DNA of 46,554 bases from a bacterium (GTDB taxonomy: Bacteria; JAMCPX01), in contig JAJYLM010000001.1 of assembly GCA_021787655.1 (NCBI GenBank), forward strand, positions 1 through 46,554, given 5' to 3'. The notes under the pieces were generated by a model. That model searched no databases and was not told where the DNA came from. It worked only from the letters and a program-made list of their open reading frames with translations. Made by a program: the position numbers and the translations under genes. This document shows positions 17,011 through 25,776 of this stretch, in pieces. Positions within the stretch are counted from its first letter, which is position 1. Each line of letters begins with the position of its first letter.

Positions 17011-18270
17011 TTAATCAAGATCGACTTTATTCATCGAGTCAAGAAAATCTTTATTTGTTTTTGTTTTCGACATTTTATCTATCAGAAATTCCATGGCCTC
17101 AACAACTCCCATGGGCTGAAGAACCTTTCTCAGTACCCATAACTTGTTGATGGCGCTCTTTTCTATCAGCAGTTCTTCTTTTCTCGTACCTGACTTGCTG
17201 ATATCCATCGCAGGGAACACCCTCTTATCGGCAAGCCTCCTGTCCAATACGATTTCCATATTACCGGTTCCTTTGAACTCTTCAAAGATAACTTCGTCCA
17301 TACGGCTGCCGGTATCGATAAGGGCCGTTGCCATAATGGTGAGACTGCCCCCTTCTTCAATATTTCGGGCCGCGCCAAAAAACCGCTTCGGTCTCTGGAG
17401 TGCATTCGCGTCAACACCGCCTGAAAGCACCTTGCCGCTCGCGGGAACAATCGTGTTATGTGCCCGTGCAAGCCTCGTGATACTGTCGAGCAGAATAACA
17501 ACATCGCGACCGTGCTCGACAAGCCTCTTTGCCTTTTCGAGAACCATGTCCGCCACTTGAACGTGCCTCTGTGCCGGTTCGTCGAATGTTGAGCTGATCA
17601 CTTCCCCTTTCACCGACCTCTGCATGTCCGTGACCTCTTCAGGCCGTTCATCTATCAGCAGAACAATGAGGTGAACCTCAGGATGATTTTTGATAATTGC
17701 ATTCGCTATGTGCTGCAGCAAAATGGTTTTTCCGGTCCGCGGCTGTGCAACGATGAGCCCCCGCTGGCCTTTACCAATAGGAGCAAGCAGGTCTATGATC
17801 CGCGTCGAAAGCTCCGAATGGTTGTATTCAAGCTTAAATTTTTCCTCGGGATACAGAGGCGTGAGGTTGTCAAAAAGTATCTTATTCCTGGCCACCTCGG
17901 GATCATCGTTATTGATAGTCTCGACCTTGACCAGAGCAAAGTACTTCTCTCCCTCTTTCGGCTGTCGTATCTGACCAGTGACCACATCACCTGTCCGTAT
18001 ACCGAATTTTCGGATTTGAGAGGGTGAAACATAGATATCATCAGGACCAGGCAGGTAATTGTAATCAGACGACCTCAGAAAGCCATAGCCGTCGGGAAGT
18101 ATTTCCAGAACGCCTTCACCGTAGATAATGCCGTTGTTCGCACTCTGTGCCTTCAGTATGCCGAATATCAGCTCCTGCCTTCGCAGGCTCATTGCATCTT
18201 CTACGTTCAATTCTTTGGCTATATTGGCAAGCTCTGCTATTGATTTTGTTTTGAGTTCTTTTAGATTCAA
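17011..18270 (-). CDS. rho: Transcription termination factor Rho
   Basis: A 419-residue hexameric RNA helicase that terminates transcription. It has an N-terminal helical domain (1-45), an RNA-binding cold-shock-like fold (PDGYGFLRS, DDIYVSPSQIRKFGIRTGD), the P-loop AQPRTGKT (175-182; E. coli APPKAGKT), DERPEEVTDM, the Q-loop LDSITRLARAHN and the arginine-finger region FFGAARNIEEGGS. Length equals E. coli Rho. The start is TTG at 18270, with AGAAGG 8 bases upstream; no ATG or GTG is better placed. About 55 bases upstream of the start lies a hairpin with a T-run, either the terminator of the preceding gene or an attenuator. Confidence 0.96.
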   Translation of the reverse strand: MNLKELKTKSIAELANIAKELNVEDAMSLRRQELIFGILKAQSANNGIIYGEGVLEILPDGYGFLRSSDYNYLPGPDDIYVSPSQIRKFGIRTGDVVTGQIRQPKEGEKYFALVKVETINNDDPEVARNKILFDNLTPLYPEEKFKLEYNHSELSTRIIDLLAPIGKGQRGLIVAQPRTGKTILLQHIANAIIKNHPEVHLIVLLIDERPEEVTDMQRSVKGEVISSTFDEPAQRHVQVADMVLEKAKRLVEHGRDVVILLDSITRLARAHNTIVPASGKVLSGGVDANALQRPKRFFGAARNIEEGGSLTIMATALIDTGSRMDEVIFEEFKGTGNMEIVLDRRLADKRVFPAMDISKSGTRKEELLIEKSAINKLWVLRKVLQPMGVVEAMEFLIDKMSKTKTNKDFLDSMNKVDLD

Positions 18271-18321
18271 TGCGTTTACCTTCTTTTCTGTTTTTACACG
18301 GATGCACTCTTACTGTTGACC

Positions 18322-18367
18322 AAATAAAAAAGGTTGCACTCTTTCCAGGTGAAAGTGTACCGGAACC
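18322..18367 (-). terminator. Hairpin with T-run between the barrel-LytR_C gene and rho
   Basis: On the minus strand GGTT...CACTTTC pairs with GAAAGAGTG...AACC around an ACCTG loop, with small bulges, followed by TTTTTT at 18331-18326. It looks like an imperfect intrinsic terminator for the upstream gene. Because it sits only about 50-100 bases before rho, it could also act in rho leader attenuation. Confidence 0.45.
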
Positions 18368-18420
18368 GCTTTTATTTTCCTAAAGTAAAGTTTATCTTGC
18401 TGTTTTGGTTACTCTCTTAT

Positions 18421-19662
18421 TTATTTCGCGTTCGCGACGCCACTGCATCCTACCACTACGTATATGTCATATACCGAGTTCTTTACCTTTGACCGGGCAA
18501 GCTTTTCGCTTCCGGGGATCAACCGTAAAATATTTACAGCCTGGCTGTAATACGGGTCGTTAAATATAACAACAGAGTCATTGTAATTCAATGAAGGCGC
18601 TCTTCCGACTTCGATAACGTTGAATCCGGATGCTTTTATTTTCTGTGCAAAAAACTGTGCTTTATCACCCGAAGAACAACCGTTCACAACAACGACCTTT
18701 GGTCCATTCATTTGGCCGACTGGCTTCGCTGGCTGAGGAAGTGATGTCCGCTTATAAACAAATCCTTTGACAGCACTCTTTGCAGTATTAAACAAATATG
18801 AAAAGCCAAGGGTTGCAAGATAATTGGTATCCGTTCTTACCGGATCAGGCAATCCTCCGCCAACGCCCAGCGTCAGCATTGTAACATGCGTCGGCAGATA
18901 GCGGAAGCCGAACAGTGCGTAGAGGTCTTCGTCACCCAGTGGAATAATATCGGTTGAACCGGAGCTGCCGCTGCCGATATTCGCTGATTGTCCGATCATC
19001 TCTACACTGAAGTAAGCCTTTTCGAGCAGTATGGCATATTCGTAACTTAATGAGGCAAGCAGTATCGGAACATTCTGATATCCCTTCAAAGGCTGTGCCT
19101 TGTCATAATAATCACCCTGCTTGAATCCGATATCCCAGTACAGCATATTCTTTTCGCTGCCGCCTATTCTGTAACCGAAGTCAGCTTCTGCGCTAACGTT
19201 CGTGTCTCCACTTCCGAGAACAGAACTCTTACTTGCAGATGGTATTCCGATATCCAAGGTGGCTGCCAGAGAAATAGGGCTTGTTTCTCCGTTTAAGAAT
19301 CTATATTTGCCGAGAACATCAATATTGTTGATACCGCTCTGTGATTTCGGTCCCCCGCTGATATCGACTGGGAAAACGATACCGCCTTCCAAATTATTCA
19401 GAAAACCGTAGTTAAAAATACCTGAAATATTTGTATCCGCCCAGTCCCTGCTGTACCCTGACGGGTTTCCATAGTCGGACGGGGTAAGATGTCCGGTGTA
19501 TCCCAAAAAGGCGCTAAGATTCCATGCATCTCTTGACAACACATCAGGAGTTCTTGTAGAAACAAGGCCGCTGCCACCACTGTTTGACGGCATTGCTGCA
19601 AAGACATTACTTGCTATCAACAAGAAGGTTGCCACTAGTGTCAAAAATATTGAATGTTTCAT
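18421..19662 (-). CDS. Outer-membrane beta-barrel-like protein with C-terminal LytR_C-type domain
   Basis: 413 residues with a signal peptide (MKHSIFLTL, core, ending VFAA). Residues 25-300 are Gly/Tyr/aromatic-rich alternating strands (NISGIFNYGFLNNLEGGIVFP, LYALFGFRYLP) typical of an outer-membrane barrel. After a Pro-rich linker (PQPAKPVGQMNGP, about 310-323) comes a compact alpha/beta segment (about 324-405): VVVVNGCSSGDKAQFFAQKI, GFNVIEVGRAPS, DIYVVVGC, which matches the LytR_C pattern found at the end of LytR-CpsA-Psr proteins. The barrel-plus-LytR_C combination would put that domain on the periplasmic side (inference). GGGAGGG precedes the ATG. Function unknown; envelope or cell-wall tethering is possible. 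Confidence 0.75.
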   Translation of the reverse strand: MKHSIFLTLVATFLLIASNVFAAMPSNSGGSGLVSTRTPDVLSRDAWNLSAFLGYTGHLTPSDYGNPSGYSRDWADTNISGIFNYGFLNNLEGGIVFPVDISGGPKSQSGINNIDVLGKYRFLNGETSPISLAATLDIGIPSASKSSVLGSGDTNVSAEADFGYRIGGSEKNMLYWDIGFKQGDYYDKAQPLKGYQNVPILLASLSYEYAILLEKAYFSVEMIGQSANIGSGSSGSTDIIPLGDEDLYALFGFRYLPTHVTMLTLGVGGGLPDPVRTDTNYLATLGFSYLFNTAKSAVKGFVYKRTSLPQPAKPVGQMNGPKVVVVNGCSSGDKAQFFAQKIKASGFNVIEVGRAPSLNYNDSVVIFNDPYYSQAVNILRLIPGSEKLARSKVKNSVYDIYVVVGCSGVANAK

Positions 19663-19689
19663 TTTGCCCTCCCTTAAATATAGTTAATT

Positions 19690-19716
19690 GTTATACTGCC
19701 CAATTTTAAATGTCAA
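19690..19716 (-). promoter_or_regulatory. Probable promoter of the barrel-LytR_C gene
   Basis: Minus strand: TTGACA (19711-19716), a short 15-base spacer and TATAAC (19690-19695), in an A+T-rich gap. Both hexamers are near consensus; the spacing is 2 bases shorter than ideal. Confidence 0.4.
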
Positions 19717-19734
19717 GTATTTAAATATGTTGTG

Positions 19735-20454
19735 TCATTTGACCAGATTTGCCAGTTCGATAAACCCATAGCCTTGCTCTTGTGTCATGATCCAGCGGGG
19801 CTTATGCCGGATCAAGGGGAGGTAATTACGGACATTTGCAACACCAACCGACAAGGGAAACAGATCGGGGTCAAACATCGATTCATCATTTGCAGAGTCC
19901 CCTACGGTAACCGTTATTTTGTCATGGACGATGGATTTTAACGTCCTCCCCTTGCTGCAGTCCGGTGATAGAATATGTGTTTGAACGGAACTGACAACAG
20001 TCGTCAGTCCATACGCTCCTGCAATTTCTCTGATGTACTCAATATCCTGCTGCCGGAGCGACCGGTTATCGATTGATCTGTCCGTCAGCCGGAATGGATT
20101 GTCCTGAGCCTTTACCATGTGCGGGATGTTTATGGCAACAGTATCAAAGCATGTCTGGAGTCTTTTGCTGTGATCTGCAGGCAGATCGACAGACGCTATA
20201 TCATGTCCTTTTATGATGACCCCGCCATTCTCGGCAATAACCATTTCAACGGGGAGATACTGGGAAAGAGTGGTACACGCACCGCCGGATCTGCCGGTAA
20301 CAAGGATGATCTTCAGACCTGCGGAACGCAGAGCTTCGACCGCCCGTATCACCTCCGAGGTGAGCATGCCGTTTATCGTCAACGTATCATCCACGTCGGT
20401 CGCTATATATTCAAGTCCCTGCAATGACGCCTTCATTTCGTCTTTGTCGTACAT
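19735..20454 (-). CDS. HAD-superfamily (IIB) phosphatase, phosphoglycolate phosphatase-like
   Basis: 239 residues with all four HAD motifs: DVDDTLT (nucleophile Asp20, acid Asp22), TGR, a Lys in CSKGRTLKSI, and GDSANDESMF. The mobile cap lies between motifs II and III (C2, Cof type). The sequence pattern is that of archaeal-type phosphoglycolate phosphatase and sucrose-phosphate-phosphatase relatives, which remove phosphate from small phosphorylated sugars or acids. The exact substrate is not readable. The ATG at 20454 has no good ribosome site and ATG at 20436 (MKASLQGLEY) is an alternative. It is divergent from pfkA with a 104-base gap. Confidence 0.8.
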   Translation of the reverse strand: MYDKDEMKASLQGLEYIATDVDDTLTINGMLTSEVIRAVEALRSAGLKIILVTGRSGGACTTLSQYLPVEMVIAENGGVIIKGHDIASVDLPADHSKRLQTCFDTVAINIPHMVKAQDNPFRLTDRSIDNRSLRQQDIEYIREIAGAYGLTTVVSSVQTHILSPDCSKGRTLKSIVHDKITVTVGDSANDESMFDPDLFPLSVGVANVRNYLPLIRHKPRWIMTQEQGYGFIELANLVK

Positions 20455-20508
20455 TGAACAACACTATAAGGACGGCATTCGGATGTCAAAGGGAACCAGA
20501 GGTAATGC

Positions 20509-20537
20509 TTGAAAAGCAGCGCTCATTGCAATATACG
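20509..20537 (+). promoter_or_regulatory. Probable promoter of pfkA
   Basis: TTGAAA (20509-20514), a 17-base spacer and TATACG (20532-20537). The transcript would begin near 20544, just ahead of the GGGAGG ribosome site at 20546-20551. Confidence 0.4.
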
Positions 20538-20558
20538 CCCAGACAGGGAGGTATGACC

Positions 20559-21518
20559 ATGAAGAGAATCGGCATTCTGACCAGTGGCGGGGATTCACCG
20601 GGCATGAACGGGGCTTTGAGGGCCGGCGTCCGCGCGGCCCTGTCGCTTGGCTGGGAGGTTATCGGTATCCACAGGGGTTACTCGGGTCTCATCAATGAGG
20701 AATTCCAGGTCATGGATTCGAAATCGGTCAGCGGCATCCTCCAGTTTGGGGGTACCATCCTGCAGACAGCACGTTCCAAGGAATTCTTTCTCGAAGAGGG
20801 GCGGAGAAAGGCCGCGGGTATTGTCAGGAAGCATGGCATCGATGCCCTCGTCATCATCGGTGGAAATGGATCCCTGACCGGCGCTCTCAAATTGCATGAG
20901 CTCGGCATAACAACAGTCGGAATACCGGGATCTATTGATAATGACCTTTATGGCACCGATATGGCGATTGGTGTTGATACCGCCCTGAATACGATCGTCC
21001 AGGCTGTTGACAAGATCAAGGACACGGCATCGTCCCACGACAGGGCATTCATCATCGAAGTGATGGGCAGGGAATCCGGCTACCTCGCCGTGATGTCCGC
21101 AATGGCGAGCGGCGCCGAGTTTGCGATTGTACCCGAAGTACCCTACGACATAAAGGCCATCTCCGCAAAATTGCGGAAGCGGTATGAAGAAAAACGGTCG
21201 AACAGCATTATCATCGTTGCAGAGGGTGCAACCAGCGGGTTCCAGATAGAAAAAGAACTCAGGGACGAAATAGGGTTCGAAACACGGGTAACAGTGCTCG
21301 GCCATGTACAGCGGGGGGGATCGCCGACCGTCTTCGACAGACTGATAGCATCTCAGTTCGGCTACTTTGCGGTTGATTTTCTGAACAAGGGCGGCAGCGG
21401 AAAGATGGTCGGTCTCATCAAGGACGATATCGTATTCACACCGTTTGAAGAGGCCATCAGCAAGGTAAAACCGATCAAAAAAGAACTGATCACCATCATG
21501 GAAATGCTCGGAACGTAA
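20559..21518 (+). CDS. pfkA: 6-phosphofructokinase
   Basis: From the ATG at 20559 (7 bases after GGGAGG; another ATG at 20553 is too close to it) this encodes 319 residues, the usual bacterial PFK length. GGDSPGMNG opens the protein and IPGSIDND carries the catalytic Asp of the E. coli TIDND motif. MGRESGYLA binds fructose 6-phosphate and GHVQRGGSPT is near the end. In the nucleotide loop it reads GGNGS: the Gly that marks ATP-dependent rather than pyrophosphate-dependent enzymes is present, but the Mg-ligand Asp103 of E. coli (GGDGS) is Asn. It catalyses the committed step of glycolysis. It stands alone on the plus strand between minus-strand genes. Confidence 0.93.
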   Translation: MKRIGILTSGGDSPGMNGALRAGVRAALSLGWEVIGIHRGYSGLINEEFQVMDSKSVSGILQFGGTILQTARSKEFFLEEGRRKAAGIVRKHGIDALVIIGGNGSLTGALKLHELGITTVGIPGSIDNDLYGTDMAIGVDTALNTIVQAVDKIKDTASSHDRAFIIEVMGRESGYLAVMSAMASGAEFAIVPEVPYDIKAISAKLRKRYEEKRSNSIIIVAEGATSGFQIEKELRDEIGFETRVTVLGHVQRGGSPTVFDRLIASQFGYFAVDFLNKGGSGKMVGLIKDDIVFTPFEEAISKVKPIKKELITIMEMLGT

Positions 21519-21552
21519 TCTGATCCCGCGAAACCGCTCCAGCCTCTGACCG

Positions 21553-21590
21553 GAACAGGAACCCGGTGTGGCTGTTCGTTATTTCTTTTT
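21553..21590 (+). terminator. Possible terminator of pfkA
   Basis: GAACAG (21553-21558) and CTGTTC (21572-21577) form a 6-bp stem with a 13-base loop, followed by a T-rich run TTATTTCTTTTT (21579-21590). The run lies inside the last codons of the convergent uxs gene. Confidence 0.4.
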
Positions 21591-22514
21591 AAGAAAGAAC
21601 TCCAGTGTCGCTTTCAGCCCTTCGTCCAGCTTGACGCCGGGCTGCCAGTGAAGCAGGGTCTTCGCAAGGGTAATATCCGGCCTGCGCTGTTTTGGATCGT
21701 CCTGGGGCAGCGGTTTATATGTTATCGTGCTCTTCGACCCTGAAAGACTGATGATGTGCTTCGCAAAATCTATTATCTTCCATTCTTCGGGATTCCCCAG
21801 GTTGACGGGACCCACATAATCTGACATCAACAGCCGGTATATTCCTTCAACAAGATCAGAAACGTAGCAGAAACTCCTTGTCTGTGAACCATCGCCATAA
21901 ACGGTCAGGGGCTCGTTCCGCAATGCCTGCATGATGAAGTTCGGCACGACCCTGCCGTCGTTGAGACGCATACGGGGACCGTAGGTATTGAAAATCCTCA
22001 CGATCCGGACATCTACTTTATGGTAGCGGTGATATCCCATGGTCATTGCCTCGGCAAAACGCTTCGCCTCGTCATATACGCTGCGCGGACCGACAGAGTT
22101 GACATTGCCCCAGTATGACTCCGGCTGCGGATTGACAAGCGGATCCCCGTACACCTCGGACGTGGATGCAAGAAAATACCGGGCTCCTTTGTCCTTTGCA
22201 AGACCGATCGTTTTGTGGGTGCCCAGCGCACCGACTTTCAAGGTCTGTATCGGATGTTCAAGATAATCAATGGGGCTTGCCGGTGACGCAAAATTCAGGA
22301 CGTAATCTATCTTTCCGGGAATGTGGATATAGTTGGCTATATCGTGGTTCATGAAAACGAATTCTTTTGTACCGAAAAGATGGGACACGTTGTCCAGCGA
22401 ACCCGTTATGAGATTGTCCACACAAAACACATCGAACGATTTTGCGAGGAAATACTCACACAGATGTGATCCGATAAACCCCGCACCGCCTGCTATAACG
22501 ACCCTTTTATTCAC
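21579..22514 (-). CDS. UDP-glucuronate decarboxylase (UDP-xylose synthase)
   Basis: A 311-residue extended short-chain dehydrogenase. GGAGFIGSH binds NAD, the catalytic region has STSEVYGDP (Glu120) and Tyr147-x3-Lys151 in SVYDEAK, and the stretch PESYWGNVNSVGPRSVYDEA is characteristic of UXS, which converts UDP-glucuronate to UDP-xylose via a 4-keto intermediate. It starts 6 bases after the stop of ugd, whose product is its substrate, which strengthens the call. It is the last gene of the nucleotide-sugar operon. UDP-xylose probably feeds a surface polysaccharide (inference). Confidence 0.9.
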   Translation of the reverse strand: MNKRVVIAGGAGFIGSHLCEYFLAKSFDVFCVDNLITGSLDNVSHLFGTKEFVFMNHDIANYIHIPGKIDYVLNFASPASPIDYLEHPIQTLKVGALGTHKTIGLAKDKGARYFLASTSEVYGDPLVNPQPESYWGNVNSVGPRSVYDEAKRFAEAMTMGYHRYHKVDVRIVRIFNTYGPRMRLNDGRVVPNFIMQALRNEPLTVYGDGSQTRSFCYVSDLVEGIYRLLMSDYVGPVNLGNPEEWKIIDFAKHIISLSGSKSTITYKPLPQDDPKQRRPDITLAKTLLHWQPGVKLDEGLKATLEFFLKKK

Positions 22515-22520
22515 TTCAAC

Positions 22521-23819
22521 CTACCTTCCTATACCATAGTATTCGAAACCGGTATCCACGAGCTGCTTTCTGTCGAATATATTTCTTCCGTCAAAGATAA
22601 CGTTCCCCTTCATCAATTTCAGGACGCGGTCAAAATCCGGCTTCCGGTACTCATTCCACTCGGTGACAAGGACCAGGCCGTCGGCATTCTTCAGTGCCGC
22701 ATACATATCTTTCGCATACTGAATCTTACTGCCGAACACGGTTTTTATATTCTGCATTGCCTCCGGGTCGTGCACGGTAACGGCTGCACCGGCCTTCACC
22801 AGCGCCTGAATGATCACCAGCGACGGCGCCTCGCGAATATCGTCCGTCTTCGGCTTGAACGCCAGTCCCCAGACGGCGAACCGCCTGCCCTTCAGTTTTC
22901 CGTCAAAATGTTCTCTCATCATGCGGGGGATCAGTTCCTTCTGACGATCGTTGACCCGATCAACAGCGGACAGCAGGTCCATACTGTAACCATGCTGTTT
23001 CCCGACATGGATGACGCTCTTGACGTCCTTCGGAAAACAGGAACCGCCATACCCAACGCCCGGGAACAGGAAGAGATGCCCGATACGGTTGTCATACCCG
23101 ATACCTTTTCTCACATCATCAATGTTCGCTCCGGTAATGGTGCACAGGTTGGCTATTTCATTGATAAACGAGATCTTCGTGGCAAGCATGGCGTTTGCAG
23201 CATATTTTATCATTTCCGAGCTCCGTATATCAGTGACGATAACCGGGTTTCCTGTCCGTGTAAACGGTTCGTATAATGAGCGGAGAACATTGCCCGTGTC
23301 CTCGCTGCTGACACCGATAATAACGCGGTCCGGCTTCATAAAATCGTCGATTGCAGCGCCCTCCTTCAGGAATTCCGGATTCGATGCAATATCAAACGGT
23401 ATCCGCGTTTCTTTTGATATTATCTTCCGGACCACCTCCGAAGTGCCGACCGGTACGGTGCTCTTGGTCACGACGATCTTGTGCTCGTTCATATACCTGC
23501 CGATATTCCGTGCAACAGCCTTTATTGCGGAGAGGTCCGTTGCGCCCCGGCTATCCGGTGGTGTGCCGACTGCGATGAATATGATGCTGGATCCCCGGAC
23601 TGCCCGCTCCATATCTGTTGTAAACTTCAACCGGCGTTCTTTCCGGTTCTTCTGTATCAATTCCTGGAGTCCCGGCTCATAGATCGGAACAACTCCCTTA
23701 TTCAGCAACTCGATTTTTTTCCTGTCGATGTCCATGCATACGACTTCGTTGCCGCTGTCGGCAAAACACGTACCAGTAACAAGCCCGACATACCCTGTGC
23801 CCATAATCGTCAGTTTCAT
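22521..23819 (-). CDS. ugd: UDP-glucose 6-dehydrogenase
   Basis: 432 residues. The N-terminal NAD-binding motif is GTGYVGLVTG, the hinge carries SNPEFLKEG and the catalytic Cys261 sits in GYGGSCFPKD. A second Rossmann-like domain (FAVWGLAFKPKTDDIREAPS) completes the enzyme, which oxidises UDP-glucose twice to UDP-glucuronate using NAD. The start overlaps the stop of rfbD as ATGA, and the product is passed to UXS encoded next. Confidence 0.95.
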   Translation of the reverse strand: MKLTIMGTGYVGLVTGTCFADSGNEVVCMDIDRKKIELLNKGVVPIYEPGLQELIQKNRKERRLKFTTDMERAVRGSSIIFIAVGTPPDSRGATDLSAIKAVARNIGRYMNEHKIVVTKSTVPVGTSEVVRKIISKETRIPFDIASNPEFLKEGAAIDDFMKPDRVIIGVSSEDTGNVLRSLYEPFTRTGNPVIVTDIRSSEMIKYAANAMLATKISFINEIANLCTITGANIDDVRKGIGYDNRIGHLFLFPGVGYGGSCFPKDVKSVIHVGKQHGYSMDLLSAVDRVNDRQKELIPRMMREHFDGKLKGRRFAVWGLAFKPKTDDIREAPSLVIIQALVKAGAAVTVHDPEAMQNIKTVFGSKIQYAKDMYAALKNADGLVLVTEWNEYRKPDFDRVLKLMKGNVIFDGRNIFDRKQLVDTGFEYYGIGR

Positions 23820-24745
23820 ACGACTCCCTCTTCTCTTTTGATCCGGTCTGAATGCGGTTCAGCACCTGATGAACCAGGACGCTGCCGCAGTCGCCCGTTC
23901 GACTCCATGTATTCATAAAGTGCATCATACCACGGCCGAATGTCAACCTTTGTTATCTGTTTGACCGCTGTCTTGTCCAGTGCCGAATTGTGCGGCCTCC
24001 GCGCGGGCCTCGGGAACTCTGCCGAACCGACAGGAATGACATCCGTTGTCATGCCTGCAAGTTTGAGTATTTCACGGGCAAATCCGAACCACGACACAAT
24101 CCCTTCGTTCGAGAAATGGAAGACCTTCCCCCGCACGTCCGGATGTTCCGCAAACCACCGGATGACCGAGACAAGGTCCCTGGTGTACGTCGGACTTCCA
24201 TACTGATCGTCGACAACCTTCAGTGAGCTGTTCTGTTGTGCGAGCTGAAGAATCGTATCGACAAAATTTTTCCCGTTTTCGCCGAACAGCCATTGCGTCC
24301 TGAGGATTACGTAGGTATCGCAGGAGTTCATCAATTCCTGCTCGCCCAGCAGTTTCGAACGGCCGTAGGCTGAGAGCGGATTGGTTTTATCTTCCTCCCT
24401 GTAGGGACCTTCTTTCTCTCCATCGAAGACGTAATCCGTACTGATATGAATCAACCTCGACCCCGTCTTCTGCGCTGCCCGGGCGAGATACCCGACTGCC
24501 GTGCCATTAATGAGCATTGCCCGTGCTTCGTCGCTCTCGCACTGGTCGACCGCAGTGTATGCTGCAGTATTAATGATAAGTTCCGGCTGCAGTGTCTCCA
24601 CGGATTTGAAGACAGCCTCCCGGTCGGTTATATCGAGCTGCTGCTCCGTCAATGCCGTCACCGGAAAGTCGGGACTGAGGCCGGACTCAAGCGCCGTGGC
24701 AAGCATTCCTCCTGCTCCTGTGATAACGACCTTTGTGCGCGCCAT
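23816..24745 (-). CDS. rfbD: dTDP-4-dehydrorhamnose reductase
   Basis: From the ATG at 24745 this gives 309 residues starting MARTKVVITGAGGML, the normal RmlD start. The frame stays open for 30 codons further upstream, but those lie inside rfbB. It shows the NAD(P)-binding ITGAGGML, ISTDYVFDG and catalytic Tyr127-x3-Lys131 (SAYGRSK). It reduces dTDP-4-keto-L-rhamnose to dTDP-L-rhamnose, the last step of the pathway. A hydrophilic, Arg-rich C-terminal extension of about 25 residues (RLRQRPGSSGAEPHSDRIKR) goes beyond the usual end of the family and overlaps the start of ugd by 4 bases. The gene begins 8 bases after rfbB. Confidence 0.92.
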   Translation of the reverse strand: MARTKVVITGAGGMLATALESGLSPDFPVTALTEQQLDITDREAVFKSVETLQPELIINTAAYTAVDQCESDEARAMLINGTAVGYLARAAQKTGSRLIHISTDYVFDGEKEGPYREEDKTNPLSAYGRSKLLGEQELMNSCDTYVILRTQWLFGENGKNFVDTILQLAQQNSSLKVVDDQYGSPTYTRDLVSVIRWFAEHPDVRGKVFHFSNEGIVSWFGFAREILKLAGMTTDVIPVGSAEFPRPARRPHNSALDKTAVKQITKVDIRPWYDALYEYMESNGRLRQRPGSSGAEPHSDRIKREEGVV

Positions 24746-24753
24746 AACGGGTT

Positions 24754-25776
24754 TCAATACCCCTTGAGTCCTTTGACGGCGTAATTCTTTTCGTAATACT
24801 CCAGGTACTCTCCTGACTTTATCCGTTTCCACCACGTCCGGTTGACGGTATACCAGTCAATAGTGGTCTGCAGACCGCGATCGAGGACCGTCCGGGGTTT
24901 CCAGCCGAGCCTGTCCATGATTTTTGACGGGTCAATTGCATACCGCCGGTCATGGCCGGGTCTGTCTTTCACAGAGGTAATGAGGGAAGCCGGTTTGCCC
25001 ATGAGGTGCAGGACGCTCTCTATGAATGCCTTGTTTGTGCGTTCCTCCCCTGCACCGATGTTATAGACTTCACCTTCCTTCCCCTTATGCAGGACCAGGT
25101 CGATGGCCTCGGCGTTGTCCATGACGAAGATCCAATCCCTGACATTCAATCCGTCGCCGTAAACGGGAACCGGTCTGTCTTCAAGGAGGTTCGTGACGGC
25201 GAGGGGAAGAAACTTCTCCGGAAACTGGTAAGGCCCGTAATTGTTCGATGTACGTGTGATCATGACCGGCATGCTGAACGTTTCAAAATATGCCTGCGCG
25301 ATCATGTCCGCCGATGCCTTGCTCGCGGAATAGGGGCTGTTCGGATGCAGACAGGTCGTTTCCGTAAATTTCCCGGTTGCACCGAGTGACCCGTAGACCT
25401 CGTCCGTGGATATCTGAATAAACCTGCCAACGTGCTTTTCGCGTGCACGATCCAGTAAGAGCTGCGTTCCCAGAACATTCGTCTTGATAAAAGCAGCCGG
25501 TTCGAGGATGCTTCTGTCCACATGCGATTCTGCTGCAAAGTTGATGACCGCGTCCACGCCGCCGTCAAGGATTGCATCGACGAGTTTGGCATCCGCTATG
25601 TCTCCCCGGATAAAAGAGTAGTGCGGGTTACCCCCGGCGGACGCAAGATTTTCAAGATTGCCCGCATACGTCAGTTTGTCGAGATTGATAATATCGTAGT
25701 CCGGATGGTGTTCCAGCATGTAGAGTATGAAATTCGATCCGATAAATCCGGCACCACCCGTAATCAGAAGCTTCAT
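24754..25776 (-). CDS. rfbB: dTDP-glucose 4,6-dehydratase
   Basis: 340 residues: NAD-binding GGAGFIGSN, the active-site triad region STDEVYG (Thr124, Asp125, Glu126) and Tyr149-x3-Lys153 in YSASKA, plus RTSNNYGPYQFPEK and NVRDWIFV, all RmlB hallmarks. It dehydrates dTDP-glucose to dTDP-4-keto-6-deoxyglucose. Its ATG shares one base with the stop of the preceding cupin gene (TAATG), showing tight coupling. Confidence 0.95.
   Translation of the reverse strand: MKLLITGGAGFIGSNFILYMLEHHPDYDIINLDKLTYAGNLENLASAGGNPHYSFIRGDIADAKLVDAILDGGVDAVINFAAESHVDRSILEPAAFIKTNVLGTQLLLDRAREKHVGRFIQISTDEVYGSLGATGKFTETTCLHPNSPYSASKASADMIAQAYFETFSMPVMITRTSNNYGPYQFPEKFLPLAVTNLLEDRPVPVYGDGLNVRDWIFVMDNAEAIDLVLHKGKEGEVYNIGAGEERTNKAFIESVLHLMGKPASLITSVKDRPGHDRRYAIDPSKIMDRLGWKPRTVLDRGLQTTIDWYTVNRTWWKRIKSGEYLEYYEKNYAVKGLKGY

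Noticed and set aside
20595..21305. Minus-strand ORF of 236 codons
   Set aside because: Antisense to pfkA, which carries all the expected motifs; no ribosome site.
23011..23682. Plus-strand ORF of 223 codons
   Set aside because: Antisense to ugd; no domain or ribosome site.
23816..24835. Longer start for rfbD
   Set aside because: The extra 30 codons fall inside rfbB and would precede the nucleotide-binding strand that begins MARTKVVITG.
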